From the NCBI GenBank assembly GCA_023410155.1, contig JAEYQF010000278.1:1-15510 (forward strand): 15,510 bases of DNA, given 5' to 3'. This stretch comes from Verrucomicrobiota bacterium (GTDB taxonomy: Bacteria > Verrucomicrobiota > Verrucomicrobiia > Opitutales > Opitutaceae). Shown one piece after another: positions 1-5,177 of the stretch. A program made the position numbers and the translations under genes. The first letter of the stretch is position 1. Every line of letters begins with the position of its first letter. A model generated the notes under the pieces. It was not told the DNA's origin. It saw only the letters and a program-made list of their open reading frames with translations, and ran no database searches.

Positions 1-664
1 CCACGAAGGCCACGGCTCGCTCTTCCGCGCCGCGCGCCGCGAAAACGACGTGGTCTTCGCGACCGTTTTCGTGAACCCCACGCAGTTCGACGAGCAGCAG
101 GATTTCGACAAATACCCGCGCACCCTCGACGCGGATGTCGATCTCATGGCGCGCACTGGAGTCGACGTGGTCCTCGCGCCGAGCGTCGCCGAGATGTATC
201 CCAACGGCACCGACTACAGCGTGCAGGAAGCGAAGTTTTCCCGCGAACTCTGCGGCGCGCACCGCCCCGGACACTTCACGGGCATGCTCACGGTCGTGAT
301 GAAGTTGCTCCAGATCGCCGACGCCGAGCGCGCGTATTTCGGCGAAAAGGACTTCCAACAACTCCAACTCATCCGCGGCATGGTGCAGGCGTTTTTCCTG
401 CCGACCGAAATCATCGCTTGCCCGACGATGCGCGAACCCGACGGCCTCGCGATGAGTTCGCGCAACACCCGCCTCTCGCCGACCGAGCGCTCGCTCGCGC
501 CGCTGTTCAACCAAATCCTCCGCCGCGCCCTCACCCCCGACGTGGCCCGCGCCGAGTTGGAAGCAGCTGGCTTCTCGGTCGATTACGTGGAAGATCGCGG
601 CGACCGACGCTTCGGGGCCGTCCGCCTCGGCGCCACCCGGCTCATCGACAATGTCGCGCGGTAA
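1..664 (+). CDS. panC: Pantothenate synthetase (pantoate-beta-alanine ligase), 5'-truncated by the window edge
   Basis: Cytoplasmic enzyme that condenses pantoate with beta-alanine, using ATP, to give pantothenate via a pantoyl-adenylate. The frame is open from base 2, and 220 residues are visible. The first codons read HEGH, the HxGH nucleotide-binding motif of the family, so roughly 30 N-terminal residues lie outside the window. Other family motifs follow: FVNPTQF, RPGHFTGMLTVVMKL, FGEKDFQQLQ and DGLAMSSRN (the KMSKS-like loop). The protein ends in RLGATRLIDN, the usual C-terminal signature. An internal GTG at 50 is not the start, because the HxGH motif lies before it. Only 65 residues follow SSRN, whereas E. 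coli-type PanC has about 95-100, so the C-terminal domain is shortened by about 30 residues. The stop overlaps the start of coaC by 14 bases. The beta-alanine supplier panD is encoded four genes downstream. Confidence 0.95.
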   Translation, partial: HEGHGSLFRAARRENDVVFATVFVNPTQFDEQQDFDKYPRTLDADVDLMARTGVDVVLAPSVAEMYPNGTDYSVQEAKFSRELCGAHRPGHFTGMLTVVMKLLQIADAERAYFGEKDFQQLQLIRGMVQAFFLPTEIIACPTMREPDGLAMSSRNTRLSPTERSLAPLFNQILRRALTPDVARAELEAAGFSVDYVEDRGDRRFGAVRLGATRLIDNVAR

Positions 665-1208
665 CATCCTTCTCTGCCTCAGCGGTTCGATCTCCGCCTA
701 CAAGGCGTGCACCGTGATTTCGCGGCTCACCCAGGCCGGCGTCACCGTGCAAACGGCCGTCACACCCGGCGCGCTGCGTTTTATCGGCACCGCGTCACTC
801 GAAGGTCTCAGCGGCCGCCCGGTTTTCTCCGATCTGTGGGAGCCTGGCCGCGCGATGGATCACATCGCGCTCACCCGCGAAGCCGATCTCGCCCTCCTCT
901 GCCCCGCCACGGCCAACACGATCAACCGCCTCGCCGCCGGCCTCGCCGACGATCCGGTGGGCGCGCTTTTCCTCGCCTGGGAACACGACAAAAAACCGTG
1001 GTGGATCGCACCCGCGATGAATCACCGCATGTGGAAACATCCCGCGACCGAAACCTCGCTCGCGAAACTCCGCTCGTGGGGCGCGCGCGTGCTCGATCCG
1101 GTCGACGGTCCCCAAGCCTGCGGCGAAACGGGACCCGGCCGCCTTGCCGATCCTGAGCAGATCGCCGCCGACGTGCTCGCCGAGCTCGATCGTCTGCGCA
1201 ACCGATGA
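651..1208 (+). CDS. coaC: Stand-alone phosphopantothenoylcysteine decarboxylase (flavoprotein)
   Basis: FMN-dependent decarboxylation of 4'-phosphopantothenoylcysteine to 4'-phosphopantetheine. The protein has 185 residues, corresponding to the N-terminal half of the usual bacterial CoaBC fusion. Visible motifs are SGSISAYK near the N-terminus (flavin phosphate binding), the catalytic histidine H71 in MDHIAL, PATANT (residues 85-90), PAMNHRMW with N124, and the substrate-recognition flap ACGETGPGRL with C157. All the residues I expect for activity are present. The ATG at 651 lies inside the panC end, and the stop overlaps the coaB start in an ATGA at 1205-1208, which implies translational coupling. 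Other HFCD flavoproteins (UbiX, lantibiotic decarboxylases) are possible in principle, but the flap motif and the adjacent coaB make CoaC the clear choice. Confidence 0.94.
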   Translation: MSRGNILLCLSGSISAYKACTVISRLTQAGVTVQTAVTPGALRFIGTASLEGLSGRPVFSDLWEPGRAMDHIALTREADLALLCPATANTINRLAAGLADDPVGALFLAWEHDKKPWWIAPAMNHRMWKHPATETSLAKLRSWGARVLDPVDGPQACGETGPGRLADPEQIAADVLAELDRLRNR

Positions 1209-1876
1209 AACTCCTCGTCACCTCCGGGGCCACGCGCGAGCCGATCGACGAGGTGCGCTTTCTCTCGAACGTCAGCACCGGCCGCACCGGCGCCCAGCTC
1301 GCCGACGCGCTCGCGAATCGTGGACACACCGTGACGCTTTTCGCCGGCGAAGCCGCCGTCCGCCCCACCGCCACGCCGGACGTCCGCACATTCTCCTCCG
1401 CCGAGGATCTCAAAGCGAAACTTCAGCACGCGCTCTCCTCCGGCGCATTCGATGCCGTGATCATGGCTGCGGCCGTCGCCGATTATCGGCCGGCCGAATT
1501 CAGCGCCGGCAAACTCTCCTCCGACGCCGACGGCCTCACGATCCACTGCGTGCGGAATCCCAAAATCCTCCCGCAGCTGAAATCGTTTTCGCCGCGCCCG
1601 CTGGTCGTGATCGGCTTCAAACTCACCGTCGGTGCCGATTCCTCCGCGCGCGACGCCGCGGTGACCGCACAATTCGCGACCGGCACCGTCGATGCCGTCG
1701 TGCAAAACGATCTCACAGAGATCCGCGCCGCCGCACCCGCCGCGCATCCGTTTCGCGTGTTCATCGCGCCCGAGGTCTCGCCGCTTCCGCTCACCGGCGT
1801 GCCCGCCCTCGCGCTCGAGTTGGAGCGGATCGTGGCCCGACTCGGTGCGCACTCCGCCGGGGATCGGTCCGCATGA
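1205..1876 (+). CDS. coaB: Stand-alone phosphopantothenate-cysteine ligase
   Basis: Ligates cysteine to 4'-phosphopantothenate using a nucleotide triphosphate; its product is the CoaC substrate. The protein has 223 residues and matches the C-terminal half of CoaBC. Motifs are TSGATREPIDEVRFLSN with N22, STGRTG, MAAAVADYRP (87-96), the likely catalytic K103, and ND at 168-169. IGFKLT takes the place of the FAAET-like loop of bifunctional CoaBC. From memory, a similar FKL appears in eukaryotic-type and other stand-alone ligases. The last ten or so residues (GAHSAGDRSA) are encoded by a 22-base tandem repeat and so are probably not part of the conserved fold. The start shares ATGA with the coaC stop. 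The stop shares ATGA (1873-1876) with the first ATG available to coaX. Confidence 0.93.
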   Translation: MKLLVTSGATREPIDEVRFLSNVSTGRTGAQLADALANRGHTVTLFAGEAAVRPTATPDVRTFSSAEDLKAKLQHALSSGAFDAVIMAAAVADYRPAEFSAGKLSSDADGLTIHCVRNPKILPQLKSFSPRPLVVIGFKLTVGADSSARDAAVTAQFATGTVDAVVQNDLTEIRAAAPAAHPFRVFIAPEVSPLPLTGVPALALELERIVARLGAHSAGDRSA

Positions 1877-1953
1877 AGTCCCGACTCGAGCCGCACCTTG
1901 TCCCGCCCCGGTCCGCACTCGGTCGCGACCCGGTCCGCACTTCGTCCCGAGTC
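1822..1953 (+). repeat. Degenerate 22-base tandem repeat, array 1 (six units) over the coaB/coaX junction
   Basis: Six consecutive units of exactly 22 bases start at 1822, 1844, 1866, 1888, 1910 and 1932. The best units start GGTCCGCAC and end GTCCCGACYC. By hand count the units match a shared consensus at 14, 15, 18, 16, 18 and 21 of 22 positions, where roughly 6 would be expected by chance. Successive units meet at a GACC-C-GGTC-like dyad (clearest at 1928-1935). Because 22 is not a multiple of 3, the encoded residues do not repeat. The array codes for the end of CoaB and the extra N-terminus of CoaX, and it stops 6 bases before the GTG at 1960. Confidence 0.88.
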
Positions 1954-2694
1954 ACGCTCGTGCTGAACATCGGCAACACGTCGCTCTTCGGTGGCGTGCA
2001 ACGCGGGAAAACGCTGCGCATGTTTCGCCTCGCGCAAAACGATCTCGCCGGCCTGCGCGCAGAACTCGCGCGCGCGAAAACCATTTCGTCTGCGGTGCTT
2101 TGCTCGGTTGTGCCCAAGCTCACGCCGAAAATCACCGCCCTCATCAAGCGCGGGACCGGCGTCACGGCTCACGTGCTCACCGCCGAGTCGGCGCACGGGC
2201 TCACGGTTCGGTATCGCGAGCCGCGAAAACTCGGCACCGATCGACTCGCGGCGGCGATCGGCGCGCGCGCGATGTTTCCCGGAAGGGACGTGGTGATCGT
2301 GGATTGCGGCACGGCGACGACGGTGACGGCGCTCACGAGAACAGGTGAAATCGCCGGCGGAGCGATCCTGCCGGGCGCGGGTTTGTGGGCCGAGGCGCTG
2401 GCCGGGCGCACGGCGCAGTTGCCCGAGGTAAAACTCCGCCGGCCGCGCACGTCCGCAGGGCGCTCGCCCGAGGAGGCGATTGCGAGCGGGATCTATTTCG
2501 GCCATCTCGGCGCGGTGCGCGAGTTGGTGGCACGACTCCGGCGCGAGGTGTTTCGTGGTGCGCAAGTGGTTGTCGTCGGGACGGGTGGCAATGCCGCCCT
2601 TTACGCCCGGGAAAAGCTCTTTACCGTGGAGGAGCCCGGTCTCATCTTGCACGGTTTGCTGGTTCAGGCCGGCGCCCTTTCGCATCATGCTTAG
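1873..2694 (+). CDS. coaX: Type III pantothenate kinase
   Basis: Phosphorylates pantothenate to 4'-phosphopantothenate, the first step of CoA synthesis; this class is not feedback-inhibited by CoA. From the ATG at 1873 it has 273 residues. Family motifs are LNIGNT (32-36 region), GTDRLAAAIGAR, IVDCGTATTVTAL, GGAILPGAGLWAEAL, SPEEAIASGIYFG and VGTGGNAALY. The first motif is normally D-x-GNT, but here the aspartate is asparagine (N32, codon AAC at 1966), a one-base change at a residue thought to be important for phosphate/metal handling. The first ~26 residues are encoded by the 22-base repeat array and have no family counterpart. A GTG at 1960, directly after the array, would give a start MLNIGNT but clips the first beta strand. 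I keep the ATG because it is coupled to the coaB stop, but the start is uncertain. Confidence 0.9.
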   Translation: MKSRLEPHLVPPRSALGRDPVRTSSRVTLVLNIGNTSLFGGVQRGKTLRMFRLAQNDLAGLRAELARAKTISSAVLCSVVPKLTPKITALIKRGTGVTAHVLTAESAHGLTVRYREPRKLGTDRLAAAIGARAMFPGRDVVIVDCGTATTVTALTRTGEIAGGAILPGAGLWAEALAGRTAQLPEVKLRRPRTSAGRSPEEAIASGIYFGHLGAVRELVARLRREVFRGAQVVVVGTGGNAALYAREKLFTVEEPGLILHGLLVQAGALSHHA

Positions 2695-3058
2695 AACTTT
2701 TCTCCGCACCAAGATCCATCGCGCCACGGTCACGTTTGCCGACGTGAACTACGAGGGCTCGATCTCCATCGACCGGGCGCTGTGCCGGGCCGCGGGGTTG
2801 CTCGAGTTCGAGCAGGTGGATGTTTACGACATCACGAATGGCGTGCGCTTCACGACTTACGTGATTTTCGGAGAGCCGGGTCAGATCCAGGTCAACGGCG
2901 CGGCGGCCAATCTCGTCAAGCCGGGCGATCTCGTGATCATCGCCGCTTACGCCGCGCTGGAACCGCAGGAAATCGCTCAGCACCGCGCCACCGTCGTGCT
3001 CGTCGGCGAGAAGAACACCCTCAAATCCGTCGCAGCCACCGTCGTGCGCGAACCGTGA
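2687..3058 (+). CDS. panD: Aspartate 1-decarboxylase proenzyme
   Basis: Decarboxylates L-aspartate to beta-alanine, the second substrate of PanC. It is a pyruvoyl enzyme made as a proenzyme that cleaves itself. The protein has 123 residues, close to the family norm of about 126. The self-cleavage site is YEGS with G24-S25, so S25 becomes the pyruvoyl group. K9 (in RTKIHR), R54 and Y58 (in GVRFTTY) match the substrate-binding and proton-donor positions, and VNGAAANLVKPGDLVIIAAY is a typical core segment. The start at 2687 is chosen by alignment with the family N-terminus (MLRTFLRTKIHRA) and overlaps the coaX stop by 8 bases. A longer upstream open frame exists but lies inside coaX. No panZ/panM-like maturation factor is seen in the window. 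Confidence 0.95.
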   Translation: MLRTFLRTKIHRATVTFADVNYEGSISIDRALCRAAGLLEFEQVDVYDITNGVRFTTYVIFGEPGQIQVNGAAANLVKPGDLVIIAAYAALEPQEIAQHRATVVLVGEKNTLKSVAATVVREP

Positions 3059-3076
3059 GGGGCACGCGGGGTTTTT
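3053..3076 (+). terminator. Possible weak intrinsic terminator after panD
   Basis: CCGTG (3053-3057), loop AGGGG, then CACG plus GG with one bulged C (3063-3069), followed by GG and five T (3072-3076). It overlaps the panD stop codon. The stem is short, so it may only attenuate, but this is the one place in the window where a hairpin is followed by a T-run. It would separate the pan/coa genes from the nad genes. Confidence 0.28.
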
Positions 3077-3102
3077 GACGAATCCGGCGCGGGCAATTTG
3101 AT
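3075..3102 (+). promoter_or_regulatory. Candidate sigma-70-type promoter for nadA, possibly leaderless
   Basis: TTGACG at 3075-3080, a 16-base spacer and TTTGAT at 3097-3102 (four of six matches to TATAAT). The expected transcription start, about 7 bases on, falls at or next to the nadA ATG at 3110, which would make the message leaderless. There is no Shine-Dalgarno sequence at a workable distance before that ATG, which fits. This was matched by eye in a GC-rich gap of 51 bases, so confidence is low. Confidence 0.22.
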
Positions 3103-3109
3103 TGTGGGA

Positions 3110-4168
3110 ATGATTGCCACCGATCCGATCATCGAAGCCGAAGCCGAGCGCCTGCTGGGAGCGCTGATGCACGTGGAGTGCGATCCGCATAGCCGTAAGT
3201 GGAATCTGGATACCTGCCGCGAGATCGCGCCGCTGACGCTGGAGATCAACCGGTTGAAGAAGGAGAAAGACGCCGTCATCCTCACCCATTCCTACGTCGA
3301 GCCGGAGATCGTTTACGGCGTCGGCGACTTCAAAGGCGACTCCTACTTCCTGAGCCTCAAGGCCAAGGAGGCGAAGGCCAAGGTCATCGTGTTTGCGGGC
3401 GTGGTGTTCATGGCGGAGACGGCCAAAATCCTCTCGCCCGACGCGCTCGTCGTCGTGCCGGACCGCCACTCGGGCTGCTCGCTCGCCGACTCGATCACGG
3501 GCGAGGACGTGCGCCGCATGAAGGCCGCGTATCCCGACGCCGCGGTCGTGTGCTACATCAACAGCACCGCCGAGGTGAAGGCGGAGTGCGACGTGTGCGT
3601 CACGTCAGGAAACGTTTACGACATCGTCGCGAAGCTGCCGCAGCGACGGATTATCTTCGTGCCGGACCGCCTGATGGCGGAAAACATCCGCAGCGAGCTG
3701 AAGCGCCGCGGCGTGGACAAGGAGATCATCTCGTCCGACGGCACGTGCATGGTGCACGAGGAGTTCACCGTCGAACAGATCGCCGAGGCGCGGGCGCAGT
3801 TTCCCGGTTTGAAAGTCGTCTCGCACCCGGAGTGCACGGCCGAGGTGGCCGCGGCGTCGGATTTCGTCGGCAGCACGGGCGCGATGATGAAATACGTGAA
3901 GAGCACGCAGGCTCCGTATTTCCTCATGCTCACCGAGTGCGGCCTCGTCGGGCGGCTCGAAGTCGAGGACCCGGAGAAGAATTTCATCGGCGGCTGCCGG
4001 CTCTGCCCCTTCATGAAGATGAACACGCTGGAAAAGGTGCGCGACGCGTTGAAGGCGCCCCGGCCGGACCAGATCGTGACGCTCGACGAAGACCTCCGCC
4101 TCCGCGCCGAACGCTGCATCGACCGGATGTTCGAGCTGACCGAGGCCGCCCCGAGCGCGGCCGGCTAA
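3110..4168 (+). CDS. nadA: Quinolinate synthase A (4Fe-4S enzyme)
   Basis: Condenses iminoaspartate with dihydroxyacetone phosphate to quinolinate, the second step of de novo NAD synthesis; it needs an oxygen-sensitive 4Fe-4S cluster. The protein has 352 residues, close to E. coli NadA (347). The three expected cluster cysteines are C123 (HSGCSLADS), C213 (DGTCMVHEEF) and C299 (GGCRLCPFMKMN). Other motifs are DFKGDSYFLS, FMAETAKILSP, the NSTAEVKA and CVTSGN pair, and SHPECTAEV. The HYY-like segment near residue 60 reads THSYVEPE, a variant. In-frame TTG (3098) and GTG (3104) lie upstream, but the ATG at 3110 is preferred. nadC and nadB, which complete the pathway, follow. The 51-base gap after panD leaves open whether transcription continues from the CoA operon. 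Confidence 0.95.
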   Translation: MIATDPIIEAEAERLLGALMHVECDPHSRKWNLDTCREIAPLTLEINRLKKEKDAVILTHSYVEPEIVYGVGDFKGDSYFLSLKAKEAKAKVIVFAGVVFMAETAKILSPDALVVVPDRHSGCSLADSITGEDVRRMKAAYPDAAVVCYINSTAEVKAECDVCVTSGNVYDIVAKLPQRRIIFVPDRLMAENIRSELKRRGVDKEIISSDGTCMVHEEFTVEQIAEARAQFPGLKVVSHPECTAEVAAASDFVGSTGAMMKYVKSTQAPYFLMLTECGLVGRLEVEDPEKNFIGGCRLCPFMKMNTLEKVRDALKAPRPDQIVTLDEDLRLRAERCIDRMFELTEAAPSAAG

Positions 4169-4249
4169 GAGGCTAGAGCTCAGAGCTGAGAGCCTCGAAC
4201 CCGCGGCTCGCCTTCTTGCTCTCAGCCCTAGACTCTTCGCTCTCAGCTC
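4169..4249. repeat. Nested inverted and direct repeats in the nadA-nadC gap
   Basis: Directly after the nadA stop, GAGGCT (4169-4174) and AGCCTC (4191-4196) flank an inner hairpin CTCA-GAGC-TGAG (4179-4190). A perfect 11-base inverted pair links GAGCTGAGAGC (4183-4193) to GCTCTCAGCTC (4239-4249). The right arm is also a direct repeat of GCTCTCAGCC (4218-4227), 21 bases away. The gap to the nadC ATG is 91 bases. The alternatives GAGC-based hairpins compete with each other. There is no T-run, so a classical terminator is unlikely; an mRNA processing/stability element or a small interspersed repeat fits better. Confidence 0.6.
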
Positions 4250-4259
4250 CTCAGCAACC

Positions 4260-5111
4260 ATGCTCACTCCCCGCACCGAACACCTGATCGACCTCGCGCT
4301 CGAGGAGGACGCCGGCCTCGGCGATGTCACCAGCCGCACGATCTTCCCCGCGAACCACACCTCGAAGGCGTTCATCTCCGCCGGGCATGATCTGGTGATC
4401 TGCGGGCTCGAGGTCGCCGCGCGCGTCTTCGCCAAGGTCGATCCCGCGCTGAAGGTGCAACTCACCGCGGAAGACGGCGATCGCGTGAAAAAAGGCGGCG
4501 TGGTCCTGCGCGTCGCCGGTCCGACCGCGGCACTCCTCACCGCGGAGCGGACAGCGCTCAATTTCATCCAGCGGCTCACCGGCATCGCGACGCAGGCGCG
4601 CAAGTTCGCCGCGGCGGTCGCGGGCACGGGTGTCCGGATTGTGGATACGCGCAAAACCACCCCCGCCTGGCGCGCACTCGAGAAATATGCCGTGCGCTGC
4701 GGCGGTTGCGTGAATCACCGCTCGTCGCTCGGCGAACACGTGCTCATCAAGGACAACCACATCGCCGCCGCCGGCTCGCTGACAAAGGCGGTGAAGCTCG
4801 CCCGCGCCGGTGCCCCGCACCTCGCGAAGATCGAGGTCGAGGCCAAGACACTCCCCGAGGTGAAGGAGGCCGTGCGCGCTGCCGCCGACGTGATTCTCCT
4901 CGATAACATGACTCCCGACCAGGTTCGCGCCGCCGTGGCCGCGATCGGCGGAGCGGCCGTGATCGAAGTTTCCGGGGGCGTGAAGTTCGACACGTTGCGC
5001 GATTACGCGCTGCCGGGCGTAGACGTGATCAGTATTGGCGCGCTCACGCACTCGGCGGTTGCCGCGGATCTCAGTCTCACGCTCGTCTCTGGCCGCGCGA
5101 AGAAACGCTGA
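4260..5111 (+). CDS. nadC: Nicotinate-nucleotide pyrophosphorylase (quinolinate phosphoribosyltransferase)
   Basis: Converts quinolinate and PRPP to nicotinate mononucleotide with loss of CO2, the third step of the NAD route. The protein has 283 residues, a usual length. Motifs in order: EEDAGLGDVTSR (15-26), ERTALNFIQRLTGIAT (96-111), DTRKTTPAWRALEKYAVR (129-146, carrying the basic quinolinate/phosphate-binding residues), VNHR (151-154), LIKDNHI (162-168), IEVEAKTL (191-198), ILLDNM, EVSGG (246-250) and VDVISIGALTHS near the C-terminus. Small departures are TPAW for TPGL/TPGW and RCGGC for RCGGG (C150), neither at a catalytic side chain. The start ATG at 4260 agrees with the family N-terminus. 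No Shine-Dalgarno motif precedes it; the leader is CT-rich. It sits between nadA and nadB in the same orientation. Confidence 0.96.
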   Translation: MLTPRTEHLIDLALEEDAGLGDVTSRTIFPANHTSKAFISAGHDLVICGLEVAARVFAKVDPALKVQLTAEDGDRVKKGGVVLRVAGPTAALLTAERTALNFIQRLTGIATQARKFAAAVAGTGVRIVDTRKTTPAWRALEKYAVRCGGCVNHRSSLGEHVLIKDNHIAAAGSLTKAVKLARAGAPHLAKIEVEAKTLPEVKEAVRAAADVILLDNMTPDQVRAAVAAIGGAAVIEVSGGVKFDTLRDYALPGVDVISIGALTHSAVAADLSLTLVSGRAKKR

Positions 5112-5140
5112 GCTGGTTCGGAGACAAACAGAGGGTTTGA

Positions 5141-5170
5141 TCTCCGTGTCCGCTGTGTCTCTGTGGTTCA
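5141..5170 (+). repeat. Short degenerate tandem repeat before nadB
   Basis: Three imperfect copies of a 9-10 base unit: CTCCGTGTC (5142-5150), CGCTGTGTCT (5151-5160) and CTGTGGTTCA (5161-5170). They end 7 bases before the nadB ATG. The GTGTC/CTGTG pattern looks like an interspersed intergenic filler sequence rather than a gene-specific site, but genome-wide copies cannot be checked from here. Confidence 0.45.
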
Positions 5171-5177
5171 CCGCTAG

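Noticed and set aside
1144..1872. Extending CoaX upstream to about 516 residues in the open frame
   Set aside because: The extension lies wholly inside coaC and coaB in another frame and is Arg-rich shadow sequence. Family similarity starts after the repeat array.
2480..2686. An earlier ATG-initiated start for PanD inside coaX
   Set aside because: The PanD family N-terminus matches the Met at 2687, placing the cleavage site at residues 24-25 as expected.
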